From Saccharospirillum mangrovi (GTDB taxonomy: Bacteria > Pseudomonadota > Gammaproteobacteria > Pseudomonadales > Natronospirillaceae): 64,000 bases of DNA. A program made the position numbers and the translations under genes. The stretch's first letter is position 1, and the number at the start of each line of letters is the position of its first letter. Location of the stretch: assembly GCF_003367315.1 (NCBI RefSeq), contig NZ_CP031415.1, forward strand, positions 1,176,001 to 1,240,000, read 5' to 3'. The notes beneath the pieces are model-generated. The model did not search any database, was not told the DNA's origin, and worked only from the letters and a program-made list of their open reading frames with translations. Below are positions 52,326-60,320 of the stretch, piece after piece.

Positions 52326-53327
52326 ATGTTGAAAGTCGTATTTCGTCGCTGGATGGTGTTGAGTCTGGTCGCCGTGGCAGGCCTGGCGCAGGCCACTACC
52401 TTGAAAATATCCACGCAATATCCCGATGGCAATGCCGTTCTGAACGAACTGCGCCGCGCCGGTCAGGCCATTGAAGCGCGCACCGACGGGCGTGTCGCTG
52501 TGCGGTTTTATCCCGGCGGTGTGATGGGTGATGACCTGGCCGTGCAGCGCAAAATTCGCATTGGTCAATTGCACGGCGCCTTGGTGCAAAGCGGTGCGCT
52601 GGCGAATTCTTATCGGGACGCTCAGGTATTAAATGCGCCGTTGTTGTTCCGGGATTACGACGAAGTTGATGCCGTTCGTACCGAACTGGATCCGGTGATT
52701 ACTCAAGGCCTGGCCGATAACGGCTGGCTGACGTTTGGCTTGATTGAAGCCGGATTTGCCTATGGCATGAGCCAGCATCCGATGATGACGCTGGATGATC
52801 TGGAGCGGCAAAAACTCTGGCTGCCGGCGAACGATCCGTTGTCGGAACAGGTGGCCCGCGCGTTTGAAATCAATCCGATTGTGTTGAACATCGGCGATGT
52901 TTTGACCGGCCTGCAAACCGGCGCGATCAACGCCATCGTCGCGCCGCCAGTCGGTGCCATTACGTTGCAGTGGTACAGCCGTCTGGACTATTTGACCAAT
53001 GCGCCTTTCATGTACACCTATGGCGTACTGGCGATTCACGAACGCGCACTGAACGGTGTGTCTGACGCCGATCGTTCCATCATCAACGAAGAGTTCACCA
53101 CTGCCAGTCAGTTGATTGATCGCCAAACGCGGCAAGACAACAACCGCGCTCTCGCGGCGTTGCAGCAGTTGGGTATCGAGATACTGGAGCCGCAGCCGGA
53201 AGATCGTCAGGCTCTGGAGCGCGAGTCCGAAGAAGCGACCGAACGCTTGATCGACGACGGCCAGTTTTCGCAACAGATTTACGACCGGGTTCATCAGTTG
53301 CTGATGCAGGTGCGTAACGAATCATGA
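52326..53327 (+). CDS. TRAP transporter substrate-binding protein (DctP/TatP type)
   Basis: A 333-residue periplasmic protein with an N-terminal signal peptide ending near QAT (residues 21-24). The DctP fold is clear from VRFYPGGVMGDDLAVQRKIRIGQLHG and NIGDVLTGLQTGAINAIV. The usual carboxylate-binding Arg of the K-I-R-V-P motif appears replaced by Trp165 (KLWLP), suggesting a non-carboxylate, perhaps hydrophobic, ligand. ATG at 52326 follows AAGGAAGG; an in-frame TTG at 52320 is unlikely. Confidence 0.88.
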   Translation: MLKVVFRRWMVLSLVAVAGLAQATTLKISTQYPDGNAVLNELRRAGQAIEARTDGRVAVRFYPGGVMGDDLAVQRKIRIGQLHGALVQSGALANSYRDAQVLNAPLLFRDYDEVDAVRTELDPVITQGLADNGWLTFGLIEAGFAYGMSQHPMMTLDDLERQKLWLPANDPLSEQVARAFEINPIVLNIGDVLTGLQTGAINAIVAPPVGAITLQWYSRLDYLTNAPFMYTYGVLAIHERALNGVSDADRSIINEEFTTASQLIDRQTRQDNNRALAALQQLGIEILEPQPEDRQALERESEEATERLIDDGQFSQQIYDRVHQLLMQVRNES

Positions 53328-53809
53328 AAGGGTTGTGGCGTTTGGACGCAGCCCTGGCCCGGCTTGAAACCGGTCTGCTGGCGTTGTCTCTCTTTATTAT
53401 GATTGGTCTGGCGGTGTTGCAGATTGGTCTGCGCAATCTGGTGGGAACCTCCTGGTTCTGGATCGATCCGGCCAATCGTCTGCTGGTGCTTTGGCTGGCA
53501 CTGTTGGGTGCCCTGGTGGCAACGCGGCGCGGCGAACACATCGCCATCGATGCGTTGCGGCACTATGTGCGCGGTGTCGGGTCGTTGATCATTGAGCGTG
53601 CCGCTACGGCCTTTGCCGCCATGTTGACCGGCATGATGGCGTGGCAATCAACACGTTTTGTCATCGACGAATTCCAATTCAAAACCACCACCTTTGCCGA
53701 ATTACCCGCCTGGCCGTTTGAGCTGATCATGCCCGTTGCCTTTGGGCTGATGGCGCTGCGCTTTGCGGGCCTGGTGTTTGTTGGCCGGCCGGAGGTGCGC
53801 GATGTCTAG
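53324..53809 (+). CDS. TRAP transporter small permease (DctQ)
   Basis: A 161-residue four-helix inner-membrane subunit. RLETGLLALSLFIMIGLAVLQIGLRN and the SWFWIDPANRLLVLWLALLGALVATRRGEHIAID segment are typical of DctQ. Overlaps dctP by 4 nt and dctM by 8 nt, so the three are coupled. Confidence 0.9.
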   Translation: MKGLWRLDAALARLETGLLALSLFIMIGLAVLQIGLRNLVGTSWFWIDPANRLLVLWLALLGALVATRRGEHIAIDALRHYVRGVGSLIIERAATAFAAMLTGMMAWQSTRFVIDEFQFKTTTFAELPAWPFELIMPVAFGLMALRFAGLVFVGRPEVRDV

Positions 53810-55079
53810 TCTGATGTCGGCGATCATCGCGGCCTTCGCCGTGCTGGGCGCGCCCTTGTTCGTGGTGATTCTGGCAGCGGCGGCCTGGGGCTTCTGGGCC
53901 GCTGATATCGATTTGATGGTGCTACCTATCGAGTTGTATCGACTCACCGAAAACACCTTGCTGATGGCGTTGCCGTTGTTTGCCTTTGCCGGCTATTTGC
54001 TCAGCGAAAGCAAAACCGCCGATCGCCTGGTGCGTGTCTCTAACGCGGCGCTGGGCTGGTTGCCCGGCGGCAGCATTCTGATTGCGCTGTTGGCGTGCGC
54101 CTTTTTCACCATGTTGACCGGCGGTTCTGGCGTCACCATCGTTGCGCTGGGTGCTTTGCTGGTGCCGGCGCTAACGCGGGCTGGTTACAGCGAACGCTTC
54201 GCGCTGGGTCTGGTAACAACGTCTGGCAGCCTGGGGCTGCTGTTGCCGCCGGCCATTCCGCTGATTCTCTATGGTATCGTCGCCCAGCAGATGGATATCA
54301 GCGGCGTCGCCATCCAGGATCTGTTCCTGGCCGGTTTGATTCCGGCGCTGCTGATGATTCTCGCGCTGTGGGGCCTGGGTCTGTGGCAACAGCGTCATCA
54401 GTCGGTGCCTTTGGTGCCGTTCAGTGGCCGCGAACTGGGTGCGGCGCTGTGGGAAGCCAAATGGGAGCTGGGCATTCCGGTCATTGTGATTGGCGGCTTG
54501 TTCAGCGGCTGGTTGGTGGTTTCAGACATCGCGGCCATCACCGCTCTTTATGTGCTGATCATCGAAGTGCTGGTGTACCGCGAAATTCCCGTGCGTCGTC
54601 TGGGTGCCATTGCCACCGAAGCGATGAAAGTGGTCGGTGGCATTTTGCTGATCCTGGGTGTGGCCCTGGCCTTCACCAACTTGATGATCGACCTGCGCGT
54701 GCCGGATCAGGTGTTCGAGTGGGTCAGCACGCACATCGATAGTCGTTGGGCGTTCCTGCTGTTCCTCAATTTGGCGTTGCTGATTCTCGGCGCTGTGCTC
54801 GACATTTTTGCCGCGCTGATCATCATCGTGCCGTTGATTCTTCCGGTCGCGCAGCAATACGGTATCGACCCGATACACCTGGGCATCATTTTTGTCGCCA
54901 ACATGCAGATTGGCTATTTCACGCCGCCGGTAGGCATGAACCTCTTTATCGCCAGTTACCGTTTTAAACGATCCATTACCGAGCTGTATTTGGCGACGCT
55001 GCCGATGATGCTGGTACTGATGGCAGTGGTTCTGTTGATCACCTATTGGGAAGGCATGGTGCTCTGGCTGGTCCGTTAA
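53802..55079 (+). CDS. TRAP transporter large permease (DctM)
   Basis: A 425-residue polytopic transport subunit using a Na+ gradient in characterised TRAP systems. LLMALPLFAFAGYLLSESK, MLTGGSGVTIVALGALLVPAL and GSLGLLLPPAIPLILYG carry the Na+/substrate motifs; the second repeat includes ANMQIGYFTPPVGMNLFIA. ATG at 53802 has GGAGG 6 nt upstream. Last gene of tatT-dctP-dctQ-dctM; no clear terminator follows before the tRNA promoter. Confidence 0.93.
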   Translation: MSSLMSAIIAAFAVLGAPLFVVILAAAAWGFWAADIDLMVLPIELYRLTENTLLMALPLFAFAGYLLSESKTADRLVRVSNAALGWLPGGSILIALLACAFFTMLTGGSGVTIVALGALLVPALTRAGYSERFALGLVTTSGSLGLLLPPAIPLILYGIVAQQMDISGVAIQDLFLAGLIPALLMILALWGLGLWQQRHQSVPLVPFSGRELGAALWEAKWELGIPVIVIGGLFSGWLVVSDIAAITALYVLIIEVLVYREIPVRRLGAIATEAMKVVGGILLILGVALAFTNLMIDLRVPDQVFEWVSTHIDSRWAFLLFLNLALLILGAVLDIFAALIIIVPLILPVAQQYGIDPIHLGIIFVANMQIGYFTPPVGMNLFIASYRFKRSITELYLATLPMMLVLMAVVLLITYWEGMVLWLVR

Positions 55080-55116
55080 GGCGGCCAGAGCCGAACCAAA
55101 AAAATCCGCTAAACGT

Positions 55117-55144
55117 TTGACTCCATTAAGAAAATCGCTAAAAT
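55117..55144 (+). promoter_or_regulatory. Promoter for the tRNA-Val/Asp array
   Basis: -35 TTGACT (55117-55122), 16 nt, -10 TAAAAT (55139-55144), then a GCGCAAC discriminator. Good consensus and a stringent-type discriminator, about 85 bp before tRNA-Val. Confidence 0.65.
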
Positions 55145-55234
55145 GCGCAACACTTTCGGGGCAGGGCAAGTCGATATGGCTGGTGCTGTTACTGGAAAAA
55201 GCAGTAGCCGGAAGGCTTTAAATTCTTGCGTTAT

Positions 55235-55310
55235 GGGTGTGTAGCTCAGCTGGGAGAGCATCGCCCTTACAAGGCGAGGGTCAGCGGTTCGATCCCGTTC
55301 ACACCCACCA
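55235..55310 (+). tRNA. tRNA-Val (anticodon TAC), copy 1
   Basis: A 76-nt tRNA. Acceptor GGGTGTG/CACACCC (GGGTGTG at 55235), anticodon loop CTTACAA (anticodon TAC), T-loop GTTCGATCC, encoded CCA. The first gene of the array; tRNA-Asp follows after 6 bp. Confidence 0.97.
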
Positions 55311-55316
55311 TAACGC

Positions 55317-55393
55317 GGAGCGGTAGTTCAGTTGGTTAGAATACCGGCCTGTCACGCCGGGGGTCGCGGGTTCGAGTCCCGTCCGTTCCGCCA
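55317..55393 (+). tRNA. tRNA-Asp (anticodon GTC), copy 1
   Basis: A 77-nt tRNA with acceptor GGAGCGG/CCGTTCC, anticodon stem CCGGC/GCCGG around CTGTCAC (anticodon GTC), T-loop GGTTCGAGTCC, encoded CCA. Confidence 0.97.
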
Positions 55394-55526
55394 TTTCTCT
55401 ACTAATCAGTAGAGCTCGTTTAACTAAGTAATAGCCAGTTAAACGTTTGATCTTCCCTAGACCTTTGGTCAAAGAAGACGGGAGCTGAAACCCGCCAAAC
55501 AGGGCTGCAGAGCCTGAACTGTGTTT

Positions 55527-55603
55527 GGAGCGGTAGTTCAGTTGGTTAGAATACCGGCCTGTCACGCCGGGGGTCGCGGGTTCGAGTCCCGTCCGTTCCG
55601 CCA
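55527..55603 (+). tRNA. tRNA-Asp (anticodon GTC), copy 2
   Basis: Identical to copy 1 over 77 nt; preceded by 133 bp of unique spacer. No tRNA-Val precedes this copy. Confidence 0.97.
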
Positions 55604-55638
55604 TTTGAATCGATAGGTTTGAGTGGTGTTAGTAAGTC

Positions 55639-55679
55639 AGCCGGAAGGCTTTAAATTCTTGCGTTATGGGTGTGTAGCT
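55639..55679 (+). pseudogene. Truncated duplicate of tRNA-Val 5' region
   Basis: 41 bp identical to 55206-55246: the tRNA-Val upstream flank plus its first 12 bases (GGGTGTGTAGCT, 55668-55679). It breaks off at 55680 and the rest of the tRNA is missing. A functional tRNA cannot be made. Confidence 0.85.
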
Positions 55680-55769
55680 TTTATGCCCGTAGGGTGCAGC
55701 TGGGGCGCGAAGCGCTTAGGCGGCCGTGGCGACGCAGCCAGTCGGAAGACTTAAAATTTTTAGCGTTAT

Positions 55770-55845
55770 GGGTGTGTAGCTCAGCTGGGAGAGCATCGCC
55801 CTTACAAGGCGAGGGTCAGCGGTTCGATCCCGTTCACACCCACCA
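55770..55845 (+). tRNA. tRNA-Val (anticodon TAC), copy 2
   Basis: Identical to copy 1. Its 5' flank (AGTCGGAAGACTTAAAATTTTTAGCGTTAT) is a diverged version of the copy-1 flank, and tRNA-Asp follows after the same 6-bp linker TAACGC, so Val-Asp was duplicated as a unit. Confidence 0.97.
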
Positions 55846-55851
55846 TAACGC

Positions 55852-55928
55852 GGAGCGGTAGTTCAGTTGGTTAGAATACCGGCCTGTCACGCCGGGGGTC
55901 GCGGGTTCGAGTCCCGTCCGTTCCGCCA
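55852..55928 (+). tRNA. tRNA-Asp (anticodon GTC), copy 3
   Basis: Identical to copies 1 and 2 over 77 nt, with encoded CCA at 55926-55928. Confidence 0.97.
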
Positions 55929-56251
55929 TTCCTTTCTAGTAATTCGGTAAGACCCTGGTCGCGGTCTGGAGCGCCAGCCCGCTGGTATGCCCGTCCAATC
56001 GACTTCCGTCCGTTCCGCCATTTCCTTTCTGTGTTAAACCCTGTCTGGGTATCGACCCAATTCGCGGTCGTCAGCTTTCATTTCATACGCCTTATTTCCC
56101 ATCGACTGTCCTCCGTCTTTTGCTAGCCTTGTTGTGCTGTCACTACGGCGAGAAACCTGCCTTTGCTGTTTCGTCAGCTTGACTCCAAACACCCCCTGTG
56201 GTGCCATTCGCCAAATTAAAACAACTGTTTGAAACGGGTGAAAGAATCGCC
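55929..56251 (+). other. Gap between tRNA array and fadH
   Basis: 323 bp. Besides the tRNA-Asp remnant it holds no gene. A TTGACT at 56179-56184 lacks a good -10 at 16-18 nt. The fadH promoter is therefore not identified. Confidence 0.5.
55968..56020 (+). pseudogene. Decayed tRNA-Asp remnant
   Basis: Begins GGAGCG like tRNA-Asp and ends CCGTCCGTTCCGCCA, the last 15 bases of the tRNA, but is only 53 nt and lacks the anticodon arm. The flanks after both CCA ends are similar (TTCCTTTCT). Likely an internally deleted fourth copy; an old integration scar is an alternative. Confidence 0.6.
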
Positions 56252-58270
56252 ATGTCCACTGCTTATCCAGCTCTGTTCCAGTCTCTTGATGTTGGCCCCT
56301 TTGTGCTGAAAAACCGCTTCTTGATGGGTTCCATGCACACCGGTTTGGAAGAAACCAAAGGCGGTATTGAACGAGTCGCGGCGTTTTATGCCGAACGGGC
56401 GCGTGGTGGTGTGGCGTTGATCGTAACTGGTGGTGTGTCGCCCAATGAGGTCGGCGTTACTTATCCGAATGCCGCCAAGTTGACGACGGCGGAAGAAGTT
56501 CAGTCACACCGTGTGATCACCAGCGCGGTGCACGAGGCGGGCGGGCGTATCTGCATGCAGATTTTGCACACGGGTCGCTACGCCTTTGTGCAAAACAATG
56601 TATCAGCGTCGTCGTTGCAAGCGCCGATCAATCCGTTTCAACCGAAAGAACTCGACGACGCCGGTGTGGAACAAACCATCAATGACTTCATTCGTTGCGC
56701 TGAACTTGCCAAGCAAGCCGGTTACGACGGTGTCGAAGTCATGGGTTCGGAAGGCTATCTGATCAACCAGTTCACGGCGCCGCGCACCAACCAGCGTCAG
56801 GATCGCTGGGGCGGCGACATCAGCGGCCGTGCCAGCATCGCCGAACACATCGTGCGCGGTATTCGCGCGCAATGCGGCGACGATTTTCTGGTCGTTTATC
56901 GACTGTCGATGATCGATCTGGTGGAAGACGGTAACACCTGGGACGAGATCGTCGATCAGGCCAAACGCATCGAAGCGGCGGGTGTGCATTTGTTGAACAC
57001 AGGCATCGGCTGGCACGAGGCGCGGGTGCCGACCATTGTGACCTCGGTGCCGCGTGCGGCTTTTGTGGCGGTGACCGAGCGCATTCGCAAAGAGGTGACG
57101 ATTCCCGTCGTCGCCTGCAACCGCATCAACACACCGGAAGTGGCCGAGCGCATTGTGGCCAGTGGTCAGGCTGACATGGTGTCGATGGCGCGTCCGTTCC
57201 TGGCCGACGCTGATTTTGTCAACAAAGCGGAAGCTGGCGATGCCGAAGCGATCAACACTTGCATCGCCTGCAACCAGGCGTGTCTCGATCATGTGTTCGA
57301 GCTGAAACCGGCGTCGTGTTTGGTGAATCCGCGTGCCGGTCGCGAAACCGAATTGAATTACACGCCTGCCGAGCAACCCAAACGCGTCGCGGTGGTCGGC
57401 GCTGGCCCGGGCGGTTTATCGGCAGCGACCGTGGCGGCGCAGCGCGGGCATCACGTTACCCTGTTCGATGAACACGACGTCATCGGCGGCCAGTTCAATT
57501 TGGCGCGGCGTATTCCCGGTAAAGAAGAATTCAACGAGACACTGCGCTATTTCCGCGTGCAGTTGCAGCGCCTCGGCGTAGAGCTGCGCTTGGGCGCTCG
57601 GGTCGAAGCCGGTCAGTTGAGCGAGTTCGATGAGATCATCGTCGCCACCGGCATCGTGCCGCGTACGCCGGACATTCCGGGCATCGACCATCCGATGGTG
57701 GTGTCTTATGTCGATCTGGTGTCAGGAAAGGTTAAACCGGGCAAGCGTGTTGCCGTCATCGGTGCCGGTGGTATTGGCTTCGATGTGGGCGAAGTGCTGG
57801 TGCACGGCGAAGTCAGCCCCAGCCTGGACATCGACGCTTTTGCGCGCGAATGGGGCGTTGATTTGGCGGTGAACAGCCGCGGCGGTCTGGTGAAGCCGCA
57901 ACCTGAACCCAGCCCGCGCGAAGTCTGGCTGTTGCAGCGCAAGGCATCGAAGCTGGGCAAAAATCTCGGCAAGACAACCGGCTGGGTGCATCGTGCAACA
58001 TTAGCGCACAAAGGCGTGACGTTTGTATCGGGCGCGGACTATCAGCGCATCGACGATGCCGGCCTGCACATTCGCGTCGATGATCAGGAACAGACGTTGC
58101 CGGTCGATCAGATCGTCATCTGCGCCGGTCAGGAATCCCGCCTGGATTTGTATCAGGCGCTCGAAGCGGCGGGCCGGACCGCACACCGCATCGGTGGCGC
58201 ACTGAAAGCCGGTGAACTGGACGCCAAACGCGCCATCCGCCAGGGCGCAGAAGTCGCCGCACAGCTGTAA
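56252..58270 (+). CDS. fadH: 2,4-dienoyl-CoA reductase (NADPH), FadH-type
   Basis: A 672-residue flavo-iron-sulfur enzyme for beta-oxidation of unsaturated fatty acids. The N-terminal old-yellow-enzyme TIM barrel starts FQSLDVGPFVLKNRFLMGSM; the [4Fe-4S] cysteines lie in CIACNQACLDH and ASCLVNPRAG; the FAD/NADPH half has VAVVGAGPGGLSAA and VAVIGAGGIGFDVG. Length equals E. coli FadH (672). ATG at 56252 was preferred over an in-frame start at 56198. Related NADH:flavin oxidoreductases are the alternative. Confidence 0.9.
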   Translation: MSTAYPALFQSLDVGPFVLKNRFLMGSMHTGLEETKGGIERVAAFYAERARGGVALIVTGGVSPNEVGVTYPNAAKLTTAEEVQSHRVITSAVHEAGGRICMQILHTGRYAFVQNNVSASSLQAPINPFQPKELDDAGVEQTINDFIRCAELAKQAGYDGVEVMGSEGYLINQFTAPRTNQRQDRWGGDISGRASIAEHIVRGIRAQCGDDFLVVYRLSMIDLVEDGNTWDEIVDQAKRIEAAGVHLLNTGIGWHEARVPTIVTSVPRAAFVAVTERIRKEVTIPVVACNRINTPEVAERIVASGQADMVSMARPFLADADFVNKAEAGDAEAINTCIACNQACLDHVFELKPASCLVNPRAGRETELNYTPAEQPKRVAVVGAGPGGLSAATVAAQRGHHVTLFDEHDVIGGQFNLARRIPGKEEFNETLRYFRVQLQRLGVELRLGARVEAGQLSEFDEIIVATGIVPRTPDIPGIDHPMVVSYVDLVSGKVKPGKRVAVIGAGGIGFDVGEVLVHGEVSPSLDIDAFAREWGVDLAVNSRGGLVKPQPEPSPREVWLLQRKASKLGKNLGKTTGWVHRATLAHKGVTFVSGADYQRIDDAGLHIRVDDQEQTLPVDQIVICAGQESRLDLYQALEAAGRTAHRIGGALKAGELDAKRAIRQGAEVAAQL

Positions 58271-58301
58271 CGCAAGCACGCCGCTGAACCCACAGCGGCT
58301 G

Positions 58302-58310
58302 TGATACACT
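58302..58310 (+). promoter_or_regulatory. Extended -10 candidate for the YlqF/RbgA-type gene
   Basis: TGATACACT (TG-n-TACACT) followed by GCGCGCC, 27 bp before the GTPase ATG. A hairpin GCCGCTG/CAGCGGC (58280-58299) overlaps its upstream part and could weakly terminate fadH. Confidence 0.4.
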
Positions 58311-58337
58311 GCGCGCCTTTGCTAGCCAGGACCTGAC

Positions 58338-59207
58338 ATGGCCAAGATCAATTGGTTCCCCGGCCATATGGCCAAGGCGCGTCGCCAGATTGGCGAACTG
58401 ATGCCCAAGATCGACGTGGTGATCGAAATCCTCGACGCCCGTCTGCCGCAATCCAGCATGAACCCCATTCTGAGTCAGGTGCGCGGCGACAAGCCGGTGG
58501 TTCGTTTGCTGTCGAAAAATGACCTGGCCGACCCCGAGATTACCGAAGCCTGGCGCGCGCATTTCAGCGCCGAGCACAACATCAGCGTCTTGCCGTTGGA
58601 AATCACCGATCGTCGCCAGATCAAGCGCGTACCCGACTTGTGCCGCAAGCTGGCTCCGTTTCGCGGCGGCGTTGGCAAGCCAGTCCGCGCGTTGGTGATG
58701 GGCATTCCCAACGTCGGCAAATCGACACTGTTGAACGGCCTGGCCGGTCGTCGTATCGCCAAAGTCGGCGACGAACCGGCGGTCACCCGCCGCCAACAAC
58801 GCATTCAGATCGCCGACGATTTCACGCTGATGGACACGCCCGGCATCATGTGGCCGTCACCGGATAGCGAAGTCGGCGGTTACCGCCTGGCGGCGTCCGG
58901 CGCCGTACGCGACACCGCCGTCGAATACGAAGACATCGCCCTGTTCGCCGTCGATTACCTGATGCAACGCTACCCAGAGCGCCTGCAAGAGCGCTACAAA
59001 CTCAAAGAAATCCCCGACAGCGCCATGGACTGCATGGCTGCCATCGCCCGCCAGCGTGCTTGTGCGCCGGGTGGCAACGTCGATTGGCATCGTGTCAGTG
59101 AGATTGTGCTGAAAGAATTGCGCGGTGGAATTCTGGGGCGGATCAGCTTGGAGGAGCCGGGTAGGGAGATTCCGTATCGGGAATTGGATACAGAAGCCGA
59201 ACACTAA
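58338..59207 (+). CDS. Ribosome biogenesis GTPase, YlqF/RbgA family
   Basis: A 289-residue circularly permuted GTPase. G4 (SKNDL) precedes G1 ([12 protein letters not shown]) and G3 (DTPGI), the permuted order, and N-terminal [13 protein letters not shown] is diagnostic. The C-terminal ANTAR-like domain spans about residues 210-289. B. subtilis RbgA completes 50S assembly; the role in gammaproteobacteria is inferred. Monocistronic, convergent with the LysR gene. Confidence 0.92.
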   Translation: MAKINWFPGHMAKARRQIGELMPKIDVVIEILDARLPQSSMNPILSQVRGDKPVVRLLSKNDLADPEITEAWRAHFSAEHNISVLPLEITDRRQIKRVPDLCRKLAPFRGGVGKPVRALVMGIPNVGKSTLLNGLAGRRIAKVGDEPAVTRRQQRIQIADDFTLMDTPGIMWPSPDSEVGGYRLAASGAVRDTAVEYEDIALFAVDYLMQRYPERLQERYKLKEIPDSAMDCMAAIARQRACAPGGNVDWHRVSEIVLKELRGGILGRISLEEPGREIPYRELDTEAEH

Positions 59208-59302
59208 TCGCGGCGCTTTCCGCCGGGCTGAATTATCGATCATCGCCAGCTCAGTTCCATGAATACCGGCATAGGCTCAATCACTGTGATGATCACTCGC
59301 AG

Positions 59303-60217
59303 CTACAAAGATGGATCCAGGGAGTTAGGCGTTGTTTTCAAAACCTCTATAAAGGCACGCAGGTTGACGGGAACTTGCCGGTAGCCTGGATAATAAAGCG
59401 CCAACCCTGGGTAGTAAGGGCACCATGATTCGAGCAAGGGGACCAATTGACCTTGCTTCAAATAGGGCTTGGCCAATAGTTGTGGAACGAAGGCGATTCC
59501 CAAACCACTAATCGCCGCTTGCAGCATCAATTCGGAGCGATTGAGCCTTAAAGCACCCGCCACATCAACGCTGAGCGATTCCCCTTGGCGTTCAAATTCC
59601 CATTTGAAAGACCTGCCGGCTGGTGTGCGTGAGCAGATGCATTGGTGGTCTTTCAAATCATCCGGCGTCAGTGGAATCTGCTTGTTTCTAAGGTAGGCCG
59701 GCGAGGCCACTGGCAACATCCGGGATGGTTCGCCAAATCGAACCGCAATCATGTCCAGGGGAATGTCTTCTCCCAGTCGAAATCCGGCGTCAAATCCTTC
59801 GGCGACAATGTCGACAAACTCGGATTTTGCCACCAGGTCAACGCTGACCTCCGGATATTGTTCGATAAATGTCGGGATGGCAGTCTGCATCAAAATCATT
59901 GATGCGGTCTCAGATGCCGTCAGGCGCAACTGGCCGGACGGTCGCTGGCGTTCAGATTCAATTTCCACCAAGGCGCTATCGATGGCGTGAAGGATAGGTG
60001 CCAGGCGGTCCACCAGGCGCTGTCCTGCCGCAGTTGGTGAAACACTGCGGGTGGTTCGGTGCAGTAATCGTACTTCCAGCCGGGTTTCGAGTGCGGTCAT
60101 CATATGACTGAGTGTAGATGGCGCCATGTCCATATCGCCGGCGGCTTTGCGGAAGCTGCGGTGACTGACAATGGCAGTCAGTGCACGTAGCTCAGTCAGT
60201 GACGGCTTGCTATTCAT
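59303..60217 (-). CDS. LysR-family transcriptional regulator
   Basis: A 304-residue regulator. N-terminal winged helix-turn-helix: ALTAIVSHRSFRKAAGDMDM then STLSHMMTALETRLEVRLLHRTTR (residues about 9-60); the C-terminal periplasmic-binding-like effector domain fills the rest. It is divergent from the SDR gene with a 103-bp gap, the normal arrangement for a LysR regulator and its target. Effector unknown. Local codon use appears less GC-biased than in neighbours. Confidence 0.92.
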   Translation of the reverse strand: MNSKPSLTELRALTAIVSHRSFRKAAGDMDMAPSTLSHMMTALETRLEVRLLHRTTRSVSPTAAGQRLVDRLAPILHAIDSALVEIESERQRPSGQLRLTASETASMILMQTAIPTFIEQYPEVSVDLVAKSEFVDIVAEGFDAGFRLGEDIPLDMIAVRFGEPSRMLPVASPAYLRNKQIPLTPDDLKDHQCICSRTPAGRSFKWEFERQGESLSVDVAGALRLNRSELMLQAAISGLGIAFVPQLLAKPYLKQGQLVPLLESWCPYYPGLALYYPGYRQVPVNLRAFIEVLKTTPNSLDPSL

Positions 60218-60256
60218 GGTTAATTTGCACTAGTTCATCCAAAGATAGGTTGGTTA

Positions 60257-60299
60257 TCACCATCAAACTACCGCTTTATCCTGTCGCTCTCAATGGTGA
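60257..60299. promoter_or_regulatory. Inverted repeat in the LysR/SDR divergent region
   Basis: TCACCAT (60257-60263) and ATGGTGA (60293-60299) form a 7-bp palindromic pair 29 nt apart, just before the SDR start at 60321. A plausible LysR operator, though short and widely spaced. Confidence 0.4.
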
Positions 60300-60320
60300 G
60301 CTCGATACGGGAGAGCGAAA

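Noticed and set aside
55299..55604. Minus-strand open frame encoding two copies of a sequence like AERTGLEPATPGVTGRYSN
   Set aside because: It is the antisense translation of two tRNA-Asp genes; this peptide is a well-known false ORF in databases.
55929..56251. CRISPR array or mobile element in the tRNA-fadH gap
   Set aside because: No regularly spaced repeats, integrase, transposase or terminal inverted repeats are present; only tRNA-derived fragments.
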